A DNA stretch of 64,000 nt from Xiphias gladius (taxonomy: Eukaryota; Chordata; Actinopteri; Istiophoriformes; Xiphiidae). A program made the position numbers and the translations under genes. The stretch's first letter is position 1, and the number at the start of each line of letters is the position of its first letter. Under the pieces are notes generated by a model. That model was not told where the DNA came from. It ran no database searches and saw only the letters and a list, made by a program, of their open reading frames with translations. This document shows, piece by piece, positions 11,939 through 23,100 of the stretch. The DNA lies in the NCBI RefSeq assembly GCF_016859285.1, contig NC_053416.1, positions 7,876,001 through 7,940,000 of the forward strand, written 5' to 3'.

Positions 11939-14913
11939 GCACTTGCACATACCCTAATTTATTTTTTTGTAGCGTTTTCATGGTGAGCATAGAGAGAAGA
12001 GCTAACTGAATTAGCACAGGCAGGCGGGCAGCAGTAGTGTGATTTCTGGTGTTTTGACAGCTACTGTAGTCATTTTTCACCATGTTTCACCTGTCAGCAG
12101 AGGGGGCAGGGTGCAGTGAGTCGTACTAAAATGAGCTTGTGCATGAAGCAGAGAGAACGAGAAGAGAAGAAAGCGGGAGAGAGCGGTGTGCTGCAAATGT
12201 GCCCACTCTTTCATAAGGCAACGTGCACTGGCTATCTTCAAATTAAGTCATTAATCTAGGACAAACAGCCTGTCACTGCAGCTCATTTAGGATTGTACAC
12301 CAAGTCATCCAGCCATACAGTATCAGAAGTATAAAGGGACCTGCAAATGAAAAATACACCCTAAAACAGAATTCACACTTTGCTGTTCCGGTGATTACAG
12401 GTCTGAAGGGTGAAGTCCACACTAGCAAACACAAAGAAATGTCTCCTGTCGCTGGAAACTAGAGCTTTGGGTTCAGATCGATGACGTCATCAGCTGATAC
12501 TTTTTGGAGTCGTTTTATTGAATGAATGAAAAGATAAATTACTCTGTGATCATACCATGTTTGAGGTATTACATCCAAATTACTTGCAATATATCAATGT
12601 CTATAAATGGAGCTTGAGGTTCAGCTTGACAAAAACGTTTCCCTTAACTGCTATCAGGTACTTTCGGACCCAGATGTGACACTAAAAATATGATACTTTT
12701 ATTCATTCACATGTAAGTGAAGTGTTGCAGGTGGGGCGTTCAGTGTCATGCTGAAGGAAAGTTCAGCTGGTCTGATGCTCGGGGCTTGATATTTGCCCCT
12801 CTGGTCAAAGGCCAGTTCCCTTGCGACTACAACACGAGGCCATGCTGGTCTTGGCCATAAAGTCATGGAGTAGGTAACATACATAATTCACCTCTATGAA
12901 TTGTAATTTGCCTGTGACCTAGTTGTCTCAAAACCCAATTTTAGGTCAGAATCCGTGAGCTAATCAATACGACATCACTGAACTAACGGACCAGTAAGTG
13001 AACAAGAAAACTGTTGTATTCATAGGATGAAGCTCAACGGATAAAACGGAATGATTCATTCCTGCTGGTTTCGCCGGTAAAACCGTGGCCTTTGTTATGA
13101 GATACTGTTTCAATACAGTGTTTTGAGGCTGACAAAAACTGAACCCATCCTCCACACTCCACAAACATGGATGAAACAGCTCCTGGCAATTTTCATATTC
13201 ACCACTGCATCTTATATGGATACAGATTTCTTACACCCACATTTATAGAGGTGGTCAGTGGGTGGGATGGGGGAGACTGGTTGCTCCGTGGATGAACTAC
13301 ATGCAGAGAGGGTAGTGGATGTGGTGCTGCTTATGTAACGCAAGTCGTAGGAGGTGCTTTGTAAAAAAAAAAAAAAAATTGCAGTGACACTAGATAAGGT
13401 ATGTCAGACCTAGCAGGGTTCTGGCACATTAGGAGGTGACCCCACTACACTCAAAGCCTGTAATATTCCTCCTTACAAAGAAACATGTGAAAACAACCAA
13501 TAAAAACAATAATTCAGGACTTCATCATAAATGTAACATTTTATACCATGAGTTCAGTGTCACACTGTATTTTCCATCAATTGCAAAATAGATGCTGAAT
13601 GACGAGACTGACTGTGGCGCATGGGTAGAAAACCTACATAGGAACTGCATGGTTTCCCCACCATCAGCCTTTGAGAGATATGAACAAATCTGAAGGAAGC
13701 TGAATGACTTATAAGTAGATTCTGGCAATGTAAATAGAAGTATATGGAAAATTTCTACTGAAGTAATTCCAGCAAACCCAGAGGAGAGCACCATTACCTC
13801 TTTAAAAAAGGGGGGGGCGGGGCTGTAGCACAAGATTTGGGTTAGGGATTGTGTTTCAGGTAGTGCTTTAGGGTGGGTAACCTGCTTCCCCTCTGGGAAT
13901 TCCTCTCTTCACTTTTCTCTGCTGTTGCTCCACAACCACCTCCTCCTTTCACATGCGCTCCTCCTCCTCCCTCTTCTTCTCTCTCTTTTCCCCTCTCAGA
14001 AGCAGCCTCTGCATTCCTGCCGGTCTGCTTCTCTCTACACGCCGAGAGAAAAGTGGGAGAAATGTACAGTATGTGAACGGATGCGTGATCACAGAAGAAA
14101 TGCAAAAAATAAAAAAAAAAAAATAATAAAAAAATCAGAGGATTTGTTTTTCAGAGACCTAAAATAACAAATATTTCTCAATTCAAATCTTGCAACAATA
14201 ATACTCTTGATTCATTTATTAATTTGGAGTTTGTTTCTCCAGCGTGATTACTTTATTAGCTACATATCAGTCTATAAACTGATTTCGGTTTCTTGTGCAT
14301 AAAATGTTCAATGTTTTGGTTTCCTCTCTGTTGTACGACATTGTCTCCCCTCACTCTGAGGGTGCCCTAGAAGTTCTTCCATAACAGCCGCTCCCTTTTG
14401 TTGCATTAACTTTGGCGAGTCAGCATTAAAGCCGTCATTCATAATGCAGCTCTCTACCAGCTTTCTTTATGTTAACCTTTACGTTAAATTAAAAATTGGG
14501 TTAAAAGCAATAACTCTATTCTGTGAATAATGACTCTTTTTGTTCTAAATGTACTTTTGCTGTTTTTAATTAGGTAGTTCCTGTTTATACTGTACGAGTG
14601 ATGGAATTTTGTGCAGAGCTTATACGTATGTGTCCTGTATCTTGTGTTAGTCCTGTATGTCACTGGTGTGTCTATGTTTTACTGTGATCTGCCAGATGAA
14701 AATCAGCTGTCTACACGGTCCCTTATAAATAAATCAAATAAAAAGTGAAAATAAAAACAACCCGGTATCAAATTAAAGTATTCAGACAACCTTGAAAAAA
14801 ACGTTACCTATTCAAAGCTCATAAAATTCTGTTTGTATCGATTAATTCAACTCTACAGTTTTTTTTGAGGCCACCGTTTGTCCACTTCACAACTGTTCAT
14901 ATTATTGGGTCCA

Positions 14914-17900
14914 TCACCTGTATCTGCTGTGCCTCACTGGGCTCCTCAGTTTGCTGTCTATCGCCCTCTGTGGCTGAGTGGAGTACTGTCTTCTTTGGGC
15001 CTCAAGGGTGGAGGACAGCTGTGGCAGTGGACAGTTCATGAGTAGTAACAGTAAGCGCACTCCAGACGGACAAACCTTACGTCTTGGCTGTCTGTACAAA
15101 TACTGTATGTGTGCTTTTTTTTTTTTTTTTTGTTCCCAGCAGGCATGAGCCGGTCACATGCGGTCACACGCTTCCTCAGACATAGAGATTTGCTTCTAAA
15201 ATGTTGAGAGAGAAATGCAGCTGCGTTCGTTTCAGCCCCGCATGAACCAGTGCTGTTGCAGCATAAAGCAGAAAAGTCCTTGGCTAACTTTTTTTTCCAT
15301 CGAGCCAATCACCTATTACATAACAAGAGAGAACAGCACTTGAGGATGAATGAGAAATCATAATTAGAACTGAAAGAGAAGAGCCCGAGAGCCCGCCAGT
15401 CTGCTCTCTATACGGTTGTAGCACCGAACCATGGCGGGAGTTCTCCGGTGTGGCATGTATTGAAAAAGGATTTGTGGTCAATAGATCTGGTCTGAGAGCT
15501 AAAGGCTTGACCTGTCAGGGGTTATGAACACCTCTGTTGACGTGGATGAAAGGGAATGCTTACCTTGGCAATTTCTGAAAGGTATGCCCGTCTCTCATCA
15601 TTGGTTTTATGAAATGCCTGATATTCGAAAGAAACAGAGAAGCCGTCAGTAATCTTTCTGCTCGTGGGCAAAGTGCTTGCTGCGTGTGTATTTCAGAAAT
15701 CTCCAGTGTTAGTGAGCAACAGATTACAACAGGGATTACTGGCTGCACATGTTGCGCGTTAAACCTTCATTCAACTAATATCGTGCTGTTTGTTGAGCAG
15801 AACAATAAACAAAGACCCAAATTGCTAAGCTAAGAGCACACTGGCCCAGTCGTAGCAGCACGGGACAAAGGTTAAGGTTTGATTTTGCATCAGTGGTTGC
15901 TGAAAAGTAAAGAATGCAAAACAGAAATATCAGCCAAATCTTTCTCAATCCTTTGCTAATGGTGGTAATTTGTAGGTGAAATATGTATTACCGGGAAATG
16001 TTTAAAGCTGCTTGTCTTAGAAATCACAAAACCGGCCCAGCAGACATTGTGACCTTCAGTAATACTCAACACAAAATCCCTCTAACTGTGCTCTTATCAA
16101 CTGGAACAGCTGAGACCGACACCTTTCCCTCCTGCTCAGTTCTGAGATGACAGTCCATCAGCTGACTCCGGAGGCCAGACTTCTCCTCCGTCAGGAGCTT
16201 CAGACGCTGTCTCAGTGTTTCCTGCGGCAAAGTGTTTCCATTGATTAGCAAAATTCATAACAAAGAGGCCACAAAGTACAACGATGTCGTAATGCTGGTG
16301 TCTAATTACACATCAATTTGTGCTAGAATTAAACTGTGCTGTCTACCGGGATCAAACCACGACAGAATAACTAATGCACAAAACACGAGTACAAGAATGG
16401 ATTAAGCTCATATATTATTTAATAACCGAATAAACAAATTAGAGCTGAGACGTGGCTACGTGAGATTTACAGCACAGTGCAGAGCAATGGGACCAGGTGC
16501 ATTTCTGGATTCAGCATCTCCCTTGTACTTGTGCCCCAAAATAAGCATCTGTGGTCAGCTTTAATAAATTTCCCCGCTGGCCGCGTGTTTACAGGTGCGA
16601 CATTTGAAACGCATCGATTCCGCTTTTTAAGACTCAGTCCGGTGCTTGTGAATCAGCCAAGTATTTCACGAATGGCTGCAGGTTGCGTTTTACATTTGCA
16701 TGCGTGCAAGAGAATGGGTGTAAACACACGCATGTATACATTAAGTCTGTTTATTCATATGTTGTATGATGCGAAACTTAATCATCCCAATCAGTGATTG
16801 TGAGGCACCTCCACAGCACAGACAGTTTTCCCCAGAGCAGCGGATATTTACTAACCCAAAGTCCACGTCATTATAAGTATCAGTTACGGTATCTAACAGA
16901 AATAAATGAGTTTCAGGAGCTATACGAGCACTGAGGATACGGAATGTATCACAGAAATGTTCAGGCTCCTTTCTTTGGGAGCTGTAGACATCCTTTATTG
17001 CTTATTTTTACATATTTACTCACTGCACTAATTAAAAACGACCTGTATTCTTCTCACGTACTCGGCCTGTCTTCGGTGTCATGCTCACACTTTGACTACA
17101 GATCTTCAGTCCACAACCTTGTGGTCACTCCATGGACACACTAATAAGCATCTGTTCGTTGTGCCTTAAGGCACACACACACACACACACACACAGACAC
17201 ACACATATTTAGACTCTATTGTGCAACCTCTCAGTGTGGGGTGTGCATTCGTGTGTGTGTGTCTGTGTGTGTTTGTGTTAAAGCACTGTAATTAGCATGC
17301 ATTACTCTCCCATGGTTTGTAATCCCGTGATTACAGTGCTGTGATTAAACTCTGGTTTATTCAGCCCGCATCAACGGGAGGATGGAGGGCAGCTGGCATT
17401 ACAATCCTCTCTGTCCTGCCTGCTCTCTACCCTCATTCTTTGTCTCTGGCTCTCTCTGGTGGCAAGTGCCTCTATCTTATACGCACTTCCAGTTCTCTGC
17501 GGGGGTCATCTGTTTTTCTTAAGCTGGAAAAAAAAAAAAAAAAAACACTCACTGTGAGACAAATACAGCAAAACAGATCACTCACTACTGGCATGTCGTC
17601 ATAAGATCGGATGGAGGCCAATCGATCTGTGAAAGACAAGAGAGCGTGTGTGAGCATCATGTGCTTGCCTGAGATGGGTGAATACATTCTCTCTTCATTT
17701 GTAATGTTTAGGTTGTTGTTAGACACTAACGCAGTCGAGAGTGAAGACTGTTTTGAAGAGTCTTTGGGATTCGGGGAAACCCCAACATTCCATACTTGAG
17801 TACGGGAAGCGTCTGTCAAACAGCAGCCATTCAAATGCGATAACACACAAATTATACGATACCTTTCAAATAGGGCCATTGTGAAATAAAGGGCCCGATG

Positions 17901-19239
17901 TGCCACGCTACACTTGATCGTGCATTTATAATATTTTTGTATGCCTCACTTATTATATGTGGTTCTTTAAGAACTCTTCTCAACACTCCTCTCCTTTTTT
18001 TTTTCAGAGCAGACACAAGGGCCTAAACTAAGTTTCTTTTTTTTTTTCAAGGTGGCCAAGCATCTAACAGATGTACTTCCAGTAATAGACTCCCTTCAGA
18101 GCTGGCACTAGCCCGTGAACTTACCCATGGGGTTGCCTCGCAGGTCCTCCAGTCTCTCGTGAATGAGTGAGATCTGTCTCTCCAACTGTCCGTTCAGCTC
18201 CGTCTGTGTCTCATACCTCGTCTTCCACTCATTACCTGGTACATCAGAATAGACACAGGCAGCCGTTGCACTACACAAAGAAACACAATGTGCCTAAGCT
18301 AATAACACACAAACAATCATAATCTTTCGTTGTCTTTACGGAGCAGGGCCGTTAAACATTCACAGCCCTGGCGGAAAAAGTAAGTGAACCCTTGGATTTA
18401 ATAACTGGTCGAACCTCCTTTGGCAGCAATAAGCTCAAACGAGCGCTTCCTGTAGCAGCGGGTCAGACCTGGGCAGCGTTCAGGAGGAATTCTGGACCAT
18501 TCTTCCTCACAGAACCGCTTCCGACATACTCTCGGGATGTCTGGTCTGTCGAACGGCTCTCTAGAGGTCATTTCACAGCATCTGTGCCGGGTTAAGGTCT
18601 GGGCCCTGACTGGGCCACTCCAAAAGGCGGGTTTCCTTCGTTCAAGAGTCATTCTGTGGTAGATCTACTTCCGCCCTTAGGGTCGCTGCCCTGCTGCATG
18701 ACCCAAATTCCACTGATCTTCAGCTGGCCAAGGGCACCCCGACGCGACCCTGTAAGGCACCTCGATAAACTCGGGAGTTCATCTCCCCCTCGATGGCGGC
18801 GAGCTGCCGAGGCCCAGAGGCAGCAACAGCAGGATCAAGTCACGATGAGGATGAGGAAGATCTAACCACATCTTAGGTCACATTTATACATAAAGATGGT
18901 TCCAAAGGGTTCACTTTTGCCAGTGTATAAAGCTACATATCGTCTAAAAGCACTCAGATTTTACTCACCTTCTCCATCAACACTCTGCAGTCTTTCTTGC
19001 AGTTCGCGCATGGTGCTCCGCAGGTCAGACACCGACTCCTCAAGCATTTCTCTACAATCGAGAGCCAGACGATGCTATTTTATTTTTTTTTTGCAGTGGC
19101 AAACAACATTTAATCCCCTCGATGACTTCGCAAGCGACAAAGGTTGCTTCGAACCAACTTACTTCATTTCCCTCTCTTGCTCCAGCTCGGTCTGCAGGCG
19201 AGCCAGGTCGTACTTGCTGTAGTCGCTCTCTCCGGTCAT
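14914..19239 (-). CDS. ccdc169: Coiled-coil domain-containing protein 169 (7 exons, 189 aa)
   Basis: Coding exons in transcript order: 19163-19239, 18969-19051, 18235-18125, 17626-17586, 16221-16123, 15617-15564 and 15018-14914. All splice sites are GT-AG, phases agree throughout, and the sum is 190 codons including TGA. The start gives MTGESDYSKYDLARLQTELE. Exon 3 carries NEWKTRYETQTEL, exon 4 DRLASIRSYDDMPV, exon 5 ETLRQRLKLLTEEK and exon 6 AFHKTNDERRAYL, all matching human CCDC169 in order (EWKTRYETQLEL, DRLSSIRVYERMPVE, NNERRTYL). The protein is mostly Glu/Leu/Lys/Arg heptad-like helix, so a coiled coil. The last exon is the least conserved and the fish protein is somewhat shorter than the human one (about 214 aa). 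Its function is not established; an X-box upstream hints at ciliated or germ cells. In human it lies beside SOHLH2 and SPART, as it does beside spart here. Confidence 0.9.
15019..18124 (-). other. ccdc169: ccdc169 introns 3-6
   Basis: Introns 15019-15563, 15618-16122, 16222-17585 and 17627-18124. They hold a CA tract (17170-17206), a TG tract (about 17252-17274) and A/T runs. The block 17275-17345 is a repeat-poor AT/GC-balanced patch. Nothing else is recognised. Confidence 0.7.
18263..18935 (-). mobile_element. Tc1/mariner-like transposon relic (in ccdc169 intron 2)
   Basis: The minus strand at 18398-18652 encodes the C-terminal end of a Tc1-like transposase: FCEEEWSRIPPERC, then a Tyr-Arg-Lys-Arg stretch and IAAKGGSTSY. 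Flanks show the family's terminal motif (AAGTGAACCC near 18382, its partner AGGGTTCACTTTTGCC near 18907), pointing outwards in opposite orientation. The copy is internally shortened: most of the N-terminal DNA-binding half and the central catalytic part are missing. It is inert and unrelated to ccdc169. Ends are approximate. Confidence 0.75.
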
Positions 19240-19285
19240 GTTGCTGGAAAACTGACATCGGCCGGAGAAGAGTTTGTGCCTCGGG

Positions 19286-19299
19286 GTTTCCATGGAGAC
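19286..19299 (-). promoter_or_regulatory. RFX X-box upstream of ccdc169
   Basis: The minus strand reads GTCTCCATGGAAAC, a full match to the X-box pattern GTHNCC-AT-RGNAAC bound by RFX factors. It lies 47 bp upstream of the ccdc169 ATG in a GC-rich stretch, the usual place for X-boxes of ciliary genes. The site is seen directly; its use is inferred. Confidence 0.6.
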
Positions 19300-19339
19300 C
19301 GCCGTTTCCGACTCGTTCGGGCGGCAGTCGGAAATAATC

Positions 19340-20186
19340 GGGCAGATTTAGCGGGAGGGTTTCAAAATAAAGCCTCCTCCGTGGTTAGAAATGACAGCGC
19401 ATTGATGAATCAGTAAATTACCTCTCTCTTCTCTGCAAACAGTGACTTTTTTTTTTGTTTTGTTTGCAAGCAACCACATTGTATGAAGCTCATTTCGTTC
19501 TTAATTGGGCCTGAAAATTAACTTCCTCTATGTGCCGAGTTCTTAATTCAACATCCCACATTAATGGCCTATAAAGGCCAGTTGAGTTATCTTGCAGAGT
19601 ATCTCATTACAATAGAGGGGGAAAAAGCTGAAGTCAGCGTGTGTGTGTGTGTGTGTGTGTCTGTGTGTGAGAGCAGCTTTTTACAGACATTTTTGTATAT
19701 ATTTTTTTCATCCGTCTCTGAGAACACCTTGGACATCCTACATAGAAATGAATCTCTAACAATCATGGTTAAATGTTAAATTTAAAATGTCTTTATACAT
19801 TATTGTGGTAAACGGGTTTACTGGCCATAGATACTGAAAGTTTTGTCAAACAAAACAAACAGAAAATAAAAATAAATGTATATACTAATATAAATATACG
19901 GTGTAACGACAAGCCTACATCAGTTTTGTTTGAAAGTTTACGATCACAAAACAACGTAGCCAACGCTAACCTAGAGATATAAATAACTTTAATAACCTTG
20001 AAGTAAAATTACACTTTGACTTAGGCTAATTCCTGTGTTTTTGTTACCTTTTTTTTAATTCCATAAATAATACAACAAAATATCTACAAAAATGAGTGAC
20101 CTATCTTTACTTTTAGAAAACTGTGAATGAGGAAGTGACCCATCAATCTGACACCTTCCAGTGAGGCATTAACATCCGGTGGGAAT
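19340..20186. other. ccdc169-spart spacer and spart 3' UTR
   Basis: About 850 bp, AT-rich, with a TG tract at 19638-19667. The right part should be the spart 3' UTR, but I found no clear canonical AATAAA on the minus strand. Confidence 0.5.
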
Positions 20187-23100
20187 CTATTTGATCATAT
20201 CTTCCTCCTCTTTCTCCTGCACATCCCTCTTCTCAGTCTCTGCTTGATGTTCTTGTTGCTGCGCCTCCTTCCTCTCATTTTCTGCCGACTGTCCATCTGG
20301 CCTTTTGACCATGGCCTTAGCTGTCTCCTTGCCTGCGCTCTTCAGGATGGCTTTGATGCCCAGATTGTCAATGTTGAATGCAGTCACACCGACATTGACC
20401 ACTGACTGGAGAGCTGTGTCTGAGGCTTGTCCTGCATGATCACCGTACCTTCACCACAAATAATATGGTGGAGTTAAGCAAGAGTGGTTTGGTGTAGGAA
20501 AATAAATGAGGATGTGTACGGAATTGAAACGCTGGAGCAAGTATATGATATTTGTTCTGTTGTCATTCACGTCAGCGCACGGTAGTCCAAGAAAAACATA
20601 GTCACATTACACTGTGTAGCTGTTTTATTAGTAACAAACCTGGAGAAAGGGCTACAGATAGTATGAACAGCAAGAGAATCACCACCCAACACAAGCAGAC
20701 ATTTAGCTGCAGTTATCATGGACAGACCCAGAAAGACACACACCAGATGATTAAACCACACCAAGTCAAATAAGAACCCAAAATGCATACTTTGTTTGTC
20801 CAGACATTGCCCAGATGTAAGTGAATCAACATAAGTCAGTTTCTGTGTTACTTCTTGCATTAGATTTGGATTATGTCTTACTTAGGGTTACTTTCTGACT
20901 TGATCTGAGTTAGTGAAAAGAGTGCACACGAAAGGGTTGAGTGGGGTCAGCAGTTAGTTCACAAGTCTTTGCCTTTACTCCCCCGTGCAGTCATATGTTG
21001 CTGGACATGTTTATTAGATTCTCTAAGCCCTTAAATCTGAAAGGAAATAGGCGTGAAAGCAGGTCAGTCTCCCAGCGTACCAAGAAGAGATCAACACAGT
21101 AGACAACTGTAAGACTAGTTTCTGATCCACTGTTCTACTGTTGCTTAAAGTGACCAAATCGATTCAGAAACAGGCTGGAAACAAGATCTGCAATAATTCA
21201 TTAATGTTTAGAACACTTGTATTAATAAAGAAGTGGAAATTGGAAATGTCAAAACTTACTTGTACTTCACAGTTGTAACAGTCTCTGTTGCAACACTCTT
21301 GCCAACAAGCTTTGCTCCAGTCTCCAGACTAGACCAAATAGTAGAGAAACCTGGTTTGGGTGTAAATGAAAAAAATGGTGAGGACTCTAAAAAGACTTTG
21401 ATTACCCATCCTTAATCAAACATTTAAAATGCCAAAACATGACTAAATATTTTGACGTTTTATGTTACAAAGAGCTAATGATATGAGAGCAGTGTAAAAC
21501 CATTTAAGGGTATATACTGTATTCATTAATAAAACTTCATGCTTGATGCTGAAATTGTCTGTTTGACCAGTATATACCTTGTACGCTGCTGGCGGCTACA
21601 AACTTGGCTCCATCCAAGTTGGAAGCATGGCCATCTTTGCTCTTCTTCATAGACTCTGGGACCAGCTTAGCACCATGTTTCTTCACATGGGGGACCATCT
21701 TCTCTGCCACGTGTCCTGCCACCGTACTCACTCCATTAACTGTAAATACACACAATTATGCAGGGAGCAGCATACGTATAGATACGCAGTCATACCGATT
21801 TACAGTACAGGAAACTAATGGCATGCACTGAAAAAAAAAGAAAGAAAAAATGAAAGAAAATCAAGCATTAATCATGGTTCTCTTCAGCCTTGTGCTTTAA
21901 TATCTTTTTGAGCAAGTGCCCAGAATTCTGGGCCTTGTACTGATTGTATGAATTGTTATATTCTGTGTGGGATGATTTCTAGTCCTTCATATATTGGTTT
22001 AAGTCTTTACCCAAGAACTGGCTGACTCGCACAGCACCCCCGGTGGCCTGTTTAGCCACCTGCAGACTTTTGGTGACACGGGGGCTGACCTCTGAAGGAG
22101 TTTCCTCAGGCGTGATGTGGTCCCGGATCTTAGCTGCTCCTTTATGAATGGCCCTACCTGTGGCCTCTGCTCCTTTTACAAACCCTTGACTCAACCGTGT
22201 AGCTCCTAAAAACAGAAATATTTTGGTTGATAAATGAACACTTGGAATACCGGCCATTGTTGTGTTGTCAAAATATCTATTGTGGGCAAATCAAGAGGTT
22301 GTTGAACAACATTTTCCCTTGCAGATCTGAATCATGTTAAAGAGAGCTTGCGGCATCAGTAAACAACACCCTCTAGTGGTCTTGTAGGGTTTTTGTAGAC
22401 AGAGGATCAAATATACAGCCTCTGTACAACATTGTGTCGTGATGTTATTCTTAGATTTTTTTTTTCCTTTATTAGGACTCACAATTACAAACGCACCTGA
22501 CAAGATTCCTTGTGCCATCTTCTCACTCCATCCAGGCAGTGGTAGTTTTTCCTTCTCCCCGGCTGACTGTCTTGTTTGCTCTTCTGGGGAACCAAGGGGA
22601 ACTTTCATACTCAGGTTGATGACCTCTGACTCTGCCCCCTCCGGACCCTGTCAGGGGATATATTAAAAGTCATATGCTAAACAACTATTATGAGAGTACG
22701 CACCATATATTGCTATTAAAAGGTGTGTACACCCAAATAGGTAAAATACATTCCTGTAGCCTGACATGTTTTTAAACAACATCAAAATTATTGCGGTCCT
22801 GCTGAAGTGCTGAGAGACGAAAGTGGCACACATTGTATATCTGAAAACTGCAGTGCATGTAGTGTAACAGCCTGGTCGCATCACAAAATGAGTTTTCAGT
22901 TTCAACAGGACAGCACCATGGATATTTTTGTTCAAACAGTGGAAGAAGGTTACAACGCAACAGATTTCTACGCTATGAGACCCTCTCTTCAAACACATAA
23001 AACACCCTAAGCATAGTGAACCAAAGTATTTGCTCCACCCACATGCATACCATTTCTTGCAGTTGCTCAATACTGACAGTAGATACTGACCTGGATCCTC

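Larger units (their letters stand above)
9039..14913. other. Intergenic: dclk1 5' side to ccdc169 3' end
   Basis: 5.9 kb with TG (9207-9226, 9237-9279), TC (9386-9407) and CA (11908-11935) tracts and C/G runs. No exon of a third gene was recognised. In mammals SOHLH2 sits here; no bHLH-like coding segment is visible. The dclk1 transcription start and promoter probably lie in the left part, but I cannot place them. Confidence 0.6.

Noticed and set aside
17472-17906. 144-codon minus-strand frame covering ccdc169 exon 4
   Set aside because: Only 17586-17626 is exon; the rest is intron read-through.
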